Origin: Tillus elongatus
Lineage: Eukaryota > Arthropoda > Insecta > Coleoptera > Cleridae
Length of the DNA: 64,000 nucleotides
Assembly: GCA_964006375.1 (NCBI GenBank)
Contig: OZ023265.1
Span: 111,741,084-111,805,083 of the forward strand
Reading direction: 5' to 3'
Shown here: piece by piece, positions 50,644-63,130 of the stretch
Layout: every line of letters begins with the position of its first letter
How positions within the stretch are numbered: the stretch's first letter is position 1
The notes under the pieces: model-generated
Seen by the model: only the letters and a program-made list of their open reading frames with translations
Told to the model about the DNA's origin: nothing
Databases searched by the model: none
Position numbers and translations under genes: made by a program

Positions 50644-50949
50644 ATGAATAAACTAAGTGAATAAGACTAAAACTACTATTTATATGTTAGTTGCCAAGCG
50701 GTTGCGAACAGCATCCTCTAGGAAGTTATACAGATAGACCCCCACTGTTAAGTCTTAAATCCCTGTGACTAAAACTGTATACCTGCCTTTGTGAGTCTCA
50801 AAACTATATTTTGATGAATTGGGTTCTCCAAATTGTACTTATAAATAAAATAGTAATTTTGCATAAGAAATATGTTATGTCACACCAGTGACGAAAGAAC
50901 GTTATTGTATTTCAATGAGATAAGTAATTAATTAAAGAAAAAACTATAA

Positions 50950-51215
50950 AATACCGGACCGTACCCTACAAAATAAAATAAAAATGACGGCCAGTGGCAT
51001 CATTACAAGCGCTATGTCTTCTTTTCTCATGCAAATTCTGCATCTTTCTCTTACTGTTTCAAAGGTGTTTTTTATTCTGCTAAATAATTCCTTGAAAGTA
51101 TGACCACTAACAAGAGTTTTTGCCACAATTTTCTAAACGTGCCCTCAGAGGTAAAGCTCTAATGAGTTGATGTCACGTGATTCGTCGGCCAACTAACTAA
51201 CTAACTACAGCTAAT
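50950..51215 (-). pseudogene. mariner-type transposase C-terminal fragment
   Basis: Minus-strand frames read 'SRDINSLELYLxGHV' (third acid region, equivalent to SPDLnPLDfyLWGhl), then 'KELFSRIKNTFETVRERCRIC' and 'ATGRHFYFIL', the usual R.R...Ci...G.hFe.iL ending. Two frameshifts; the N-terminal two thirds are missing. Confidence 0.65.
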
Positions 51216-51585
51216 CCAGTGATCACCATTCACTTGAAGAGGCACGAACATGAGCAGCTAATTGCGCAGAAGCCCCGTGGTGTAAAATTCACATCCTATT
51301 ATTCAGCATATCTAAAGGAAGAATATGCGGAAATCGTTCCTTAAGAAAGTAAAATTAAATTTGTGATCAAGTCTATAAGATAAGGTAACGGGCCAAATAA
51401 ATTTCGTTACAAGGAATACCAGCTTAAACGTTTATCGAAAACTGATATTGAGAATTTGCTACTCTCAGACCATGACGATTTTCATCTGCCCATGCATGTA
51501 AATTATAAAACTGCATAACGCATCTGCGAGTAAAAGATGCCGTAAAAAGTACAGGTTATAAAGAGTTTCGATCGTTTCTTAGTCT
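51216..51585. other. unassigned sequence
   Basis: Nothing recognised with confidence. Confidence 0.35.
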
Positions 51586-51589
51586 TCTT

Positions 51590-52300
51590 AATAACGCGTG
51601 CAGGAATGCAAGAGGAGGGGCTACACTAACAAGCGGATCCTCATATCCACAGACAACCAGGCGGCCATTAATGCCCTAAGTAGCCCACGGGTAAATTCCA
51701 GGCTTGTAAGTGAATGCCGAGACAAGACAAGCGACCTGGCTGAGCAGATGGAGGTCACCCTCATCTGCGTGCCGGGTCACTCGTGAGTCAAAGACAATGA
51801 AGAAGATGACAGTCTCGCGAAGAGAGGGTCAGCAGAACCATCGATAGGACCAGAACCAATTTTGGGCGTGACAAAGAGCACTGTCAGGGGAGCCATTAAG
51901 TCCTAGATCAGAAACGAACACAATGTGTACTGGGCAGACTGTCCAGGGCTCAGACATGGTTTTTCAGTCATTGAGGAACCCAGTTCCAAGAGAGCTGTGG
52001 AGCTGCTAAATCTTAGCATAGGACAGCTCAGAAACATAACATGACTCTTGACGGGACACATGGCCGTCAAGAAACACCTGAATAAAATGGGGCGGTTAGC
52101 GGGGGACCTGGCATGCAGACTCTGCGGCGAGGGAGAGAAATCAGCCCAGCACATCTTGTGCAAGTGTAAAGATCTGGACCACAAAAGGCAACTGATCTAC
52201 GGTAAGCCTAGACCAGAGAAATATCAAATTTCATCCTGCCAATTGCAGTGCAGACTTGTTCAAGGCACAGTGATTTTGGTATGGGTGGAGCAGAAGAGAC
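51590..52300 (+). pseudogene. LINE 3' fragment: RNase H and C-terminal zinc motif
   Basis: 'ILISTDNQAAINALSSPRV' and 'MEVTLICVPGHS' are RNase H blocks (TD.QAAi.AL and v.GH). After stops, 'LLTGHMAVKKHLNKMGR' and 'CRLCGEGEKSAQHILCKC' (C-x2-C...H-x4-C) give the C-terminal finger of the R1/LOA/I-type lineage also seen at 37749-39499. RT is absent and frames are broken at 51784 and 51901. Confidence 0.82.
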
Positions 52301-52689
52301 AAAGAGCATGCACAATAAGCCAAAGGCTGCGCTGCTATTGGGGCAGCAAAGACGCCGACGAGGCTGAAATATCTCGTAAAGTACTAGCTATTGTTTGGGT
52401 ACTTATTTCTGGATTATTTGTTATAGTTTTAAAAATTTGTTTTTTAAGACGTACTGTACGACAATATCTTTCGCACCCAAAGTCAGCTTTAACAGATTTT
52501 GGGGCCCAGGTTCCTTTTAAAGGACTGATTATATTTTTTTTAAAACACCTTTATCCTGGAGTTCCTTTATGTAGTCCAGTCAAATTGTGTTTTTACTAGA
52601 AAAGTTGTGTGGTAGTTTAGATTTCTTTTATATCATATGGTATTTGGGGTGCTGAATACGAATATAAGGTCTGCCAATATAATTTTGTG
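52301..52689. other. unassigned sequence
   Basis: The open frame continuing from the LINE fragment to 52599 has no further motif; it may be LINE 3' sequence or flanking DNA. Confidence 0.4.
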
Positions 52690-53632
<943 letters not shown>

Positions 53633-55005
53633 TTTAAATAATGAAGTTCGTATCAAATTTTCTATACTTTTATTTTGTATAAAAAGGTTATTTGCAAAAA
53701 GGTGATAGTTTTTGAGTGTTTTTATAAGCAAAAAACGCAAAAAATTGATTTGTGATTTTTTTTTGCGTTTTTTCTGTGATACGTCACGAAAATTTATTAG
53801 CAAACCTCAGATTCGGATTGAACACCCCAAAGAACATATAGAATGGGAAACATTTAAACTACCCCATAACTTTCCCTCTAGTGGCGCATTTGAGAACAAA
53901 TTGCCTATATTCTCTAAAAGAATAATTCAAGTATGACATTTTAATAATGAAGGTTATTTAAAATCACAAAATCATAGACAGATAAATTTTCCAATACAAG
54001 GTACCTGTGACCATGGTGTAACTTTCAAAAGACCTGTTTCGATTTTTCGAATAAACTATTTCGCTCATTAAAGCCGTTTTTTGATGATTTCTCGACAAGG
54101 AAGTGTCCATCGAAAAAAATACGAGACACTGTTTTTGTGTAATTTGAGTTGTTGAATTGGGTTTACTATATTTTTTTACCGATGTTCTATTAGAGGTGGC
54201 CCCAGGTACGCCACTGGTTTCAAACTAATATATTACATTATATCAAAAAACGCCTTTAAATGGACTCGTTGCGAATTTATTTAAAATAGATTTAGGCGTT
54301 TCGAAAATATAAATAAAAAGCTACTAAAAAAAATTAATTAATTCAACGTCCTGTGTCTCCACGACGTCTCAATGGATCTATGTTTCAAAAACCGTTTCTT
54401 CTTAATTTTGAGAATAAGATACAGGCAGAAATTTTAGCGGATGTTTTTTTAAATACGCTGTATATAGATATATTCCTTTCAAAACCAGCAGTTGTTTTTT
54501 AAACTATTATTTTAACTAGTAAAGAAAATTACCAAACTGCACAATCCTTAAAAATCAAAATCGAAACATAATCATATATATAATTGAACGTTTGCGTAAA
54601 CATTAGTTTTACAATGGTATGCAAATAATTTGAATAAAATTGTTTTACATGCCGAAAATTTTAACATGCCAGATAGGCAGATGCTGTTGTGTTAACAAGT
54701 AGAAAAGAAAATTTGGGAAACAGAACACGTAGCGCGCTTTTTCGTTAAAGAACTTTGAATGGAATAATTGCATACTCCCATTAGCATAATACTTTTCGAA
54801 ACAATGTGAATTATTATTCTCCCTTCAGCGTTAGCTTGTTGAACAATTCTTCTCGAATCGATTGTAACATTTTCTAAACTACGAAACGTGATCTTCTGTA
54901 AAGCAATTGGTTTCCATTAAGCTTAATAAGAATGGGTTAAGATTAGAACTTGTGATGAGCTTTGACAAGTACAATTTTGAGAACCCAATTCCTCACAATA
55001 CAGTA
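53633..55005. other. unassigned sequence
   Basis: No gene recognised; very AT-rich. Confidence 0.4.
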
Positions 55006-55011
55006 TTTGGC

Positions 55012-55053
55012 CATGACGATTTTATTGCTAACAAAGTTAATGTCATCAGAGGG
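55012..55053 (-). ncRNA. hammerhead-like PLE motif (eroded)
   Basis: Minus strand: CCCT CTGATGAC, arms TTAAC / GTTAGC around TTT, then ATAAAATCGTC where GAAACGATCGT is expected. The second core strand is damaged. It is followed by the usual terminal block 'AGGAATTGGGTTCTCAAAAT'. Confidence 0.5.
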
Positions 55054-55355
55054 ATAAATAAACTAAGCGAATAAAAACTAGAACTACCATTTACATGTAA
55101 CTTGCAAAGCAGTTGCGAACGGCATCCTCTCCTAAGGTATACAGACAGCCCTCACTGTTGAGCCTTAAATCCATGTAAATAAATTTGCCTAACTGCTTTT
55201 GTAAAAATGTGTGTCGTTATCAAATATTCCTTTTAAGAAGGACACACTGATTGTTAAGATAACAGTTCGAAAAATGGACTACATAGAACTTGGAGCTATT
55301 TTGTTTATCGAAACATGTTTGTTCAAATTTCTATACTTTGGGTAAGCTGGCAAAT
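55054..55355. other. PLE terminal-repeat remnant
   Basis: 'AGCAGTTGCGAACGGCATCC' and 'CTCACTGTTGAGCCTTAAATCC' match 50700-50765 and, inverted, 58735-58800. This marks non-coding PLE terminal sequence. Confidence 0.5.
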
Positions 55356-55913
<558 letters not shown>

Positions 55914-56069
55914 GAACTTTTTTATGTATTTTTTTGTAGAAAACGTTAGCTGTAAATTGGTTTTGCTAAAAATGCAAAAATGCTATCAAAACCTCTTGTA
56001 ATTCGCGGTTTAATTGGTAAAGAGGCAACGGTTTTGTCTGGTTTGTTTTTTCTGAAAGTCGTAGATTCC

Positions 56070-57480
56070 GCTATCATTTTCCTTGTTTTATGTTTATTGA
56101 CTAATTTTTCCACTTAGCAGGCAGAGTAACCATTATACATTTTTAGTTATTGAAAGAAACTGTATTAATCTATGAACCAGAACATTCAAACTAGCTGTGT
56201 CAATCGAAATGGAACTCACACTGGTGGTTTCTGTAGATGTCAAATTCCAAAGTGTCTCTATTTTTGATGACTAATATATCAAGTAAAGGTAATTTGTTAT
56301 TAATTTCTATTTAATGGGTAAATTCAATGGAGTCAAACTTACTGTTTAATTTGGCAATAAAATTATCTATATTGCATACATTTATATTAAATACTTCAAA
56401 ACATCATCCACATAACGAAACCATACTTTAGGAAAATAGTCATTTCCGGTGGCTAGGTATGTTTCAAATCTACTGATAATTAGGCCTGCAATATATGGAA
56501 AAAAGGAGTTGCCCATTGCTGTTCCATGGGTTTGTATAAAAAATTGATTACCAAATTGAAAAATTTTCCAATTCCTGCAAAGATTTGTTAAATTCATATA
56601 GTCTTTGCAGACTTCTTCATCTATGTTTTTCATTTTTAACAGATGGTCTAAATACGTTAGCGTTTCTTTTATGGGAACACTGGGAAACAGCGGGGTTACA
56701 TCAAGCGTAATCAAAACTTCGCCTTCAACCAATTTAATATTTTTAACTCTACTAATAAATTCAAGTGAGTTTGAAACTGAAAACCTTTTTCGTTTGATAG
56801 GTAAGCCTTTAAATTCGTTTGTTAATCCTTTCGCTATACTGTATGTCGGGAAATATATAGCTGAAAAAATAGGTCTCACCGATTTATTGGGTTTGTAGAT
56901 TTTCGGAAGATAATCCTTTTTGGAAATTTTAGGACTGGAAGCTTGTAAATTTTTCCCTAAATCTTTTGTAATAAGGTTATGACATATCTTTAAAATCTTT
57001 TTAACTTCGAAAATAGTTTCTGGGAGAGGGTTTCTATTTAGTTTTTTACACGATCCTCATTTCATTGCGTTATATACTCTATCTTTATAATAGTTTTTGT
57101 TTAAAATCACAACCTTATTACCTTTGTCTGCTTTAACATAAAAACATTATTTCTCTCGCAGTCGTTTAACTATATTTATTTCATTAAGGTTTTTTGGTTT
57201 TAATAGAATTATTTTCTATTATATTTTTATTCATTTCACCTTTACATGCTTGTCTAATAAAGTTTTTTGAAGACTCAAGTAAGTGTTTAATAGCTCTTTC
57301 AATACCAACAATAACATCAAATAGATCATCCTTTTGTGACTGCAAACCGAATTTTAGCCCTTTATTTAAAAAATTCAGATCTCATTTTTATTAAACCTTT
57401 GCGAAGAAAAGTTTTCTACGAGGTTCACTTTCCGGGGAGGAGGATTTTCATTTGTAATTTGATATCTAGAAGCTGCTTTA
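56070..57480 (-). pseudogene. Penelope-like element: N-terminal domain and RT
   Basis: From the right, '[20 protein letters not shown]' (57290-57350) opens the N-terminal region. 'VKADKGNKVVILNKNYYKDR' (57065-57135) is the PLE-typical block before the RT. 'SVRPIFSAIYFPTYSIAKGLT' then runs into a 165-codon frame (56382-56879) with 'LITLDVTPLFPSVPI' (first aspartate motif), 'THGTAMGNSF' and the catalytic 'WFRYVDDVL'. The tail 'INNKLPLLDILVIKNRDTLEF' extends to about 56220. No GIY-YIG follows: the next recognisable sequence is a HINE-like copy ending at 55913. The first aspartate and YVDD are intact, but stops and frameshifts occur on both sides. Confidence 0.88.
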
Positions 57481-57495
57481 ATTAACTGTTATGTG

Positions 57496-57568
<73 letters not shown>
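57496..57568. repeat. (TA)n microsatellite
   Basis: About 36 TA units at the 5' end of the PLE, followed by 'GTGTATATAAAAAGTTAACC'. Confidence 0.97.
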
Positions 57569-57571
<3 letters not shown>

Positions 57572-57662
57572 TATATAAAAAGTTAACCTTTAAGTTAGAT
57601 AATTTTCAATATCAAGAATGGTGCAATTTTCAGAGGAACATGTCTGTAGTAATCAACGCGAG
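57569..57662 (+). repeat. PLE 5' non-coding repeat, copy 1
   Basis: About 95 bases from 'GTGTATATAAAAAGTTAACC' to 'CAACGCGAGGTT', repeated at 57968-58064 with few changes. Confidence 0.85.
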
Positions 57663-57689
57663 GTTAGTTAAAAAGATCAATATACACAT

Positions 57690-57901
57690 AACAGTTAATT
57701 AAAGCAGCTTCTAGATATCAAATTACAAATGAAAATCCTCCTTCCCGGAAAGTGAACCTCGTAGAAAACTTTTCTTCGCAGAGGTTTAATAAAAATGAGA
57801 TCGATATTTTTTAAATAAAGGGCTAAAATTCGGTTTGCAGTCACAAAAGGATGATCTATTTGATGTTATTGTTGGTATTGAAAGAGCTATTAAACAGTTA
57901 C

Positions 57902-57904
<3 letters not shown>
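57690..57904 (+). pseudogene. inverted duplicate of the PLE N-terminal region
   Basis: Reverse complement of about 57290-57500. It reads '[22 protein letters not shown]' on the plus strand and is truncated by (TA)n after 'LPD'. Oppositely oriented partial copies are a common PLE arrangement. Confidence 0.85.

Positions 57905-57967
<63 letters not shown>
57905..57967. repeat. (TA)n microsatellite
   Basis: About 31 TA units. Confidence 0.97.
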
Positions 57968-57970
<3 letters not shown>

Positions 57971-58061
57971 TGTATAAAAAGTTAACCTTTAAGTTAGATA
58001 ATTTTCAATATCAAGAATGGTGCAATTTTCAGAGGAACATGTCTGTAGTCATCAACGCGAG

Positions 58062-58064
<3 letters not shown>
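57968..58064 (+). repeat. PLE 5' non-coding repeat, copy 2
   Basis: Direct repeat of 57569-57662. It is truncated at 'GCGAGGTT' by the next (TA)n tract. Confidence 0.85.

Positions 58065-58147
<83 letters not shown>
58065..58147. repeat. (TA)n microsatellite
   Basis: About 41 TA units. Confidence 0.97.
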
Positions 58148-58149
<2 letters not shown>

Positions 58150-58229
58150 ACATACTACGTTTTAAATACCGATACCGCATTTCCATATCCAGCCATTTTT
58201 GAGAAAAATTTGCCACTTTTCACTGTTTT

Positions 58230-58629
58230 TAGTGAATTTTCGTAGAAAAAATTCACTATTGGGGAGATTCCGACTTTTGAATTATGAAAAAATTTTTGCA
58301 AATGAGTGCAAACAAGGACCCCTAGAACCCTACACCGATAATTCAAAAAATTATAGGCCGATTTTGAAAATTTTATAAATGGCCTGGAAAATTTCAGGAA
58401 AATCGGACGAGGTTTTCCGGGAAAATTTCAAGTTTTCATTCGAAAAAAAACTTTCTTTCAAAAAATAAAAAGCTAGAATAGCCAAATTTGGTAGGTAGGT
58501 TTGCGATATAAAATTTAAACTATACACCATAATTTAGATTTTATGTTACAAGAAAAAAAGTTATAATAAAATATTTTGTGTCAGGAAATTTATATGAAAA
58601 TCCACTACCATTACGCACTTACTGCGTCC
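58230..58629 (+). mobile_element. HINE-like element lacking the (TA)n core, both ends present
   Basis: 5' hairpin 'TTAGTGAATTTTCG...AAAATTCACTA', 'GCAAATGAGTGCAAACAAGG', 'CACCGATAATTCAAAAAATT', 'GGACGAGGTTTTCCGGGAAA' and 'GTTTGCGATATAAAATTTAAA'. The 3' terminus is CCACTACCATTACGCACTTA + CTGCGTCC. This shows the microsatellite is optional. Confidence 0.75.
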
Positions 58630-58850
58630 AGGCTTTTGTATTATGTCATTTATGTCATTGTTTCATTCTTAGAAGGAATATTTGATAACCACACACTTTT
58701 TCACAAAACCAGGTATGCAATTTTAATTACACGGACTTAAGAGTCAACACTGGGGTGTGTCTGTATACCTTTGTAGAGGACGCTGTTCGCAACTGCTTGG
58801 CAACTGACGTATGAATATTAGTTCTAGTTTTTATAGGTTCAGCTTATTCA

Positions 58851-58893
58851 TCCCTCTGATGACGCTAACTGTGTTAGAGAAACGATCGCCAGG
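58851..58893 (+). ncRNA. hammerhead-like PLE motif
   Basis: CCCT CTGATGAC, stem CTAAC / GTTAG around TGT, then GAAACGATCGCCAGG. The terminal block 'TAATTGGGTTGTTCAAATTG' follows. The 58680-58810 segment upstream matches the terminal repeat seen at 50700 and 55090 in reverse. Confidence 0.6.
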
Positions 58894-58929
58894 CCTTACA
58901 ACTGTATTGTGATTAATTGGGTTGTTCAA

Positions 58930-59585
58930 ATTGTGCTTATAAGTTTACAAGCTTAACGTTTATGTATATTTTAGGACAGACGTATTTTGACTTAATGATT
59001 TGCAAAAAAATAAAGGTTTCATTTCTCTGAATTACAGCCAATAGCAAATATACAGGTGGACAAGGTCAAAAGGCTATAAATTAGGCTGTGCCAAGAGAAG
59101 AAAAAAATCGTTTTCGGAATTTCAATTTGACATTATGAGTGAAATGTTGTAAGGAATTCGAAAGAATTAACTTGGAAAGAAGTAAGAACTCAGATGGAAC
59201 ACAGAAAGAACTGCGAAGGGATAATTATATAGCTTGTAAGAAACTGAATCATGTTCGGTGAAAAGTGGGTAGAGTTTTCTTCCACTAGAAATTTGACGTA
59301 GCGGTATTTGCAGGGAGTTCCTGTAGATTAATTGTCGAAAGATATTTAGAAATAATTAGGAATAAAACCAAAGCTTGTTTGGCAGTAACCAGACAGAAAA
59401 TACATGCAAATATGGGAACACTATTTGCATATCGATGTAAAGGTGATTGCAGAAAAAAAGGAACCAACAAGTTACCGAAATCTGAAGTTAGGTATAGAAT
59501 CACCAATAAAAACAGTAGCAGGTAAAATATGAGAGCAGTGGCGCAACAGTGTGAGATTTCTTTAACAACTGTAATTGCCGCCACT
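58930..59585. other. unassigned; possible mariner N-terminal remnant
   Basis: The 99-codon minus-strand frame at 59285-59584 has no recognised domain. The transposase remnant begins just downstream. Confidence 0.35.
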
Positions 59586-59589
59586 GACT

Positions 59590-59955
59590 AGATTCAACTA
59601 AATATTTGGTTGGGCATACTAGTAACGGTCTATTTGGTTATTTTCTCTTACAGGGAAACATAACCAGTGAACTGTATTTAGAATTACTGCAGGACAATAA
59701 TGTTTCCATGCTTATAGATATCACAGAAAATATCTATACTGTGACGATTCTTTTTGGCATTCTAGCCTTTGCCTTAGATGCATGAAGTGCTATAGTATGT
59801 TAGTGAAAGATTTCCAAATGGAAGGAAGACGTCGTCGCATTGAATGGCCCACGATATGTCCTGACTTAGCACTATTGTATTTTACCTGTCTCAATAATCT
59901 TAGCTTACAACAAAAACTATTCAAACCTGGTAACACAAAACATGCACCAATGATT
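59590..59955 (+). pseudogene. mariner/ITm transposase C-terminal fragment
   Basis: 'NIWLGILVTVYLVIF' (the NvWaGIl...iGP block, diverged), 'LQGNITSELYLELLQDN', 'FALDA' and 'RFPNGRRRRRIEWPTICPDLALLYFTCLNNL' in pieces. The last is the f.nrWIGRrGpieWP.rSPDL.plDf.lW region with the third acid position as D of PDLALL. The second acid region is eroded. Frameshifted and dead. Confidence 0.65.
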
Positions 59956-59972
59956 TAAGCACAGGATATAGT

Positions 59973-60850
59973 TACTATATACAGACGTGGAGACTATTTC
60001 TCTGGCTTCACTGTTGGTTTTTGTAGGTGAAGGACGTAGCCAGCGCGTGAGCTAACTGGAACAAGTGGCCCTTCGAATTCTGGAAGTTCTAGGATGTTCT
60101 TCAATGCTTCTGTGACTATAGTTTCGCTGCTTGACAGCATTTTCAGATAGATTAAAATTGAATTAGTACGAAATCATGACAACTACAAATAAATATCTGT
60201 TGCTATGTTATGATATGATGTTTTGATCAAAAATTTTTTATCAAATTGAAACACAGATGACAGATGAGGTTTTCAAAATGTCTATGTGATGTATGTCAAT
60301 ATTTAACATAAAAACTAGAACTAGCCTATAATAACTAATTAAATATGTCAAAGAAAATAAATTTAAATATTATTTCAAAAAAGTTGTAATAAAATAATGA
60401 GTTGATGTATGTCGATATTTTCGTTGTATAGAGACTACTTTTATACTGTTATTGTTTAGTTATTTTATTGTTGTAACTGTTATCATAGTTATCATAGGCT
60501 AGTTCTAGTTTTTATGTTAAATATTGACATACATCACATAGACATTTTGAAAACCTCATCTATCATCTGTGTTTCAATTTGATAAAAAATTTTTGATCAA
60601 AACATCATATCATAACATAGCAACAGATATTTATTTGTAGTTGTCATGATTTCGTACTAATTCAATTTTAATCTGTCTGAAAATGCTGTCAAGCAGCGAA
60701 ACTATAGCCACAGAAGCATTGAAGAACATCCTAGAACTTCCAGAATTCGAAGGGCCACTTGTTCCAGTTAGCTCACGCGCTGGCTACGTCCTTCACCTAC
60801 AAAAACCAACAGTGAAGCCAGAGAAGTAGTCTCCACGTCTGTATATAGTA
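59973..60850. repeat. foldback: 364-bp inverted repeat with about 150-bp loop
   Basis: 59973-60336 and 60488-60850 are near-identical reverse complements, from 'TACTATATACAGACGTGGAG' inward to 'ACTAGCCTATRATAACT'. 'ACAGGATATAGTTA' occurs just outside the left arm (59961-59974) and 40 bases beyond the right arm (60892-60905), a 14-base direct repeat. One arm contains a short frame 'TEALKNILELPEFEGPLVPV' of unknown identity. The transcript would form a long hairpin. Confidence 0.88.
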
Positions 60851-61850
60851 TGGACAAGTTTCACCAAGTAAGGGCAACAACAATCAATGAACAGGATATA
60901 GTTATCCTAGCCGGAGACCCGAAGAGCCAACACGAAAGCTGGATAGGCAAAACCAAAAATCCTACAGGTATGCAACTCAATGGATGCATAAGCATGTATA
61001 AGCAAGTGTATAAACAAGTGTATAAGTTTCTCAAAATTCACACACATACTATCGATATACAAGAGACCATAGACCAGAGACAATAGGTATTGGAATCATT
61101 AAAAACATAAATACAGATATAAACATCGCAGTATTAGATAAGCTGTTCTCATCACAATAATATACTTATTTTGATGAGTGGTGCGGCAAACACAACCAAC
61201 AATCTTAACACTGGAATAACAATTTAAAAAGTAAACTAGCAAACTTTCAGGGAATTAATGCAAAAAATAACCCAGAAATTTGTGAAGATCAAATCATTAA
61301 TTTAACAACTTATATCAAACAGTCGTTCGAGAAATCCACAACCTTTATCAACATAATCCTGAAATTTCATGAACACATAAAACAACTAAAAGACAACGCA
61401 ACGCAGCAGATCGATGCTATCAAAATTCTCTGTTTGCAGGCGACTGAACAGAAGTCAGTAGGATCAATCTAGAACTCAGAACAGCTCTCGAAGCCTTCAA
61501 CAACAAACGGTGAAAATAGAAAGTTGAAAATCTATTCACGGAAGACAACTCAATTTAGAAAATACTCAAATCATTAAAAAACCAAAACTCAAGAGCCAAA
61601 TTACCGTTCTATCAACAAATTCGGGTCCAATCTCAGACACAAAAGTAAAGCCCGACTATATGGCAAACAGCCTGGAAATCCAATTCTGTCCAAACCTTCC
61701 AGTCCACCAATATTTCCACAATGAAACAAATAACCAATTGAAGTCCCACCTAGAAAACACACCCATCTCCCAGATAAAATCAGCCACCCCTGCCGAGTCG
61801 TATATGATCATCAAAAACTAAGAAATAAAAAGCCCTACCTTTCCAAAATG

Positions 61851-61918
61851 TTGGAAACTATAGTTTAATTAAAATATTAATTTTGGAGATTAATGAAAAG
61901 AAATTACTTTTTTTCTGA
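61851..61918 (+). tRNA. trnP: mitochondrial-type tRNA-Pro (UGG) copy within NUMT
   Basis: The anticodon arm ATTAAT-TTTGGAG-ATTAAT gives anticodon TGG in a 7-base loop. The acceptor TTGGAAA can pair with TTTCTGA (two G-U pairs). A short, AT-rich D arm and a T arm around AAAAGAAATTACTTTT fit insect mitochondrial tRNA-Pro. It is nuclear and presumably not expressed as a functional tRNA. Confidence 0.78.
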
Positions 61919-61982
61919 ACTTTTAAAAGGTAAACTTATTTTTGGTTTACAAGGCCAATATTTTGAATTAAATTATTAAAGC
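61919..61982 (-). tRNA. trnT: mitochondrial-type tRNA-Thr (UGU) copy within NUMT
   Basis: On the minus strand GCTTTAA...TTAAAAGT form the acceptor. The anticodon arm TTGGCCT-TGT-AAACCAA has anticodon TGT. A run of 64 bases between trnP and the nad4L start is exactly the expected place. Confidence 0.82.
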
Positions 61983-61983
61983 A

Positions 61984-62028
61984 ATGGAAATTTATTATTT
62001 ATTTATTATATTATTTATTTTAGGTTTA
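61984..62028 (+). pseudogene. nad4L: nad4L 5' fragment within NUMT
   Basis: The frame 'MEIYYLFIILFILGLVS' is a hydrophobic start like insect NADH dehydrogenase subunit 4L and begins one base after trnT. It is cut off after about 17 codons where LINE sequence resumes. Confidence 0.65.
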
Positions 62029-63130
62029 GTAAGCCAATTAAAGAACCTCATAAAAACCCAAAAGAAACCGAAACCTGCAGACCAAGCAGTCTCCTGCTTA
62101 CCTTACCCAAGAGTAGTACCTACTTCAAGAGTTACTGACAACATATATAGTCACAATATTTTTCCCGTCGAATAATTCGGTATCAGAACCAATCACTAAA
62201 AGTCAAATAATCAGACTTGGTAAAACATCGCAATTAACTTTCATAAGAAGTAATCTACGGTAGCGCTTTCCTTACATATTGCGAAACCATTTGACGAGGT
62301 ATGGCACGAAGGCTTCATTCTTAAGCTCATCAAAGTAAATTACTCACCTGGACAAACAATCACCATTGCGTCGTTCCTAAGTGGTAGATTTTTAAGGTAG
62401 ACATCAGCAACCACCATTCTACAATAAGACCTAGAAAGGTTGGAATACCTCAAGGTGCAGCCATGTCTCTACATCTATATGCCATCTTCGCTTCTGATAT
62501 GCCAAAACCAGACAGAATCAATACCGCGGAATGTGCTGACGACACAGCTATATTTACCGCATTACTAAAAACGAGATTCACATAAAAAAGATAGCAAGCC
62601 ACCCTCAGTACATTCGAAAAATACCTAACTAGCAAACTCACGCCAACTCAGAATACAGCTTTAAATTTCACAAAAAGGCGAGGCCCACCAACACACAACC
62701 TCATATTATCAACAAACAGATTCCCTGGAAGCACAAAGTCCAATATCTTTAAGTTATACTAAACGGCAAGCTCACATTCAAAGCAAACGCTATAGAAACA
62801 ACCACCAAATTGGAAGCAATAAAAAAAGCCTTGATCTCACTAATCGGAAGACATAGCACAATGTCGGTAGAAGACAGAATGCTAGTTTACAAAACTCTTT
62901 TCAGAGCAGCTTTGACCTACAGTATTTCAGCATTGGGACATACAGCCGAGGCTTATCTCTACTTACTTATGCTCCATGGTGCATCAGAAACACGCAACTA
63001 CACGTAGACGCCGATTTATCAACTGCAAAAGGATACGCTAAGACAATCACCGAAAGAACACCGATATTTCTAAAAGCACGAAAATCCGCAGCCACAAAAA
63101 ATTGTAAGGTACAACTCCAACACCGAAGCA

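Larger units (their letters stand above)
61851..62030 (+). other. nuclear mitochondrial DNA segment (NUMT): trnP, antisense trnT, start of nad4L
   Basis: About 180 bases interrupt the LINE. The segment contains, in order, a tRNA-Pro-like gene, a tRNA-Thr gene on the opposite strand and an ATG-started frame resembling the beginning of nad4L. This is the ancestral insect mitochondrial arrangement read from the minor strand. The LINE appears to lack some sequence across the insertion, consistent with end-joining repair of a double-strand break. Confidence 0.82.
60860..63130 (+). pseudogene. jockey-clade LINE: endonuclease and RT, degenerate, split by mitochondrial DNA
   Basis: 60880-60990 reads 'DIVILAGDPKSQHESWIGKTKN', the GD.NakH..W endonuclease block (N replaced by K). 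61465-61620 holds 'LELRTALEAFNNKRW' and 'LFTEDNSIWKILKSLKNQN', the linker, then 'ATPAE'-like sequence to about 61845. After the mitochondrial insertion, 'NPKETETCRPSSLLLTLPKS' (the yRPISLLp motif) resumes at 62035. 'HIAKPFDEVWHEGFILKL' follows (first acid: D of AFDkVWh), then 'GIPQGAAMSLHLYAIF' and 'ECADDTAIFTALL' (catalytic ADD at about 62535-62545). The tail 'APWCIRNTQLHVDADLSTAK' (near 62970-63025) is the APWyvrN..LH.DL ending typical of the jockey clade. Many frameshifts and stops. Confidence 0.83.

Noticed and set aside
59285..59584. 99-codon minus-strand frame with hydrophobic stretch as a membrane protein
   Set aside because: It sits opposite a decayed mariner region and the hydrophobicity follows from A/T-rich codons; no homologue is recognisable.
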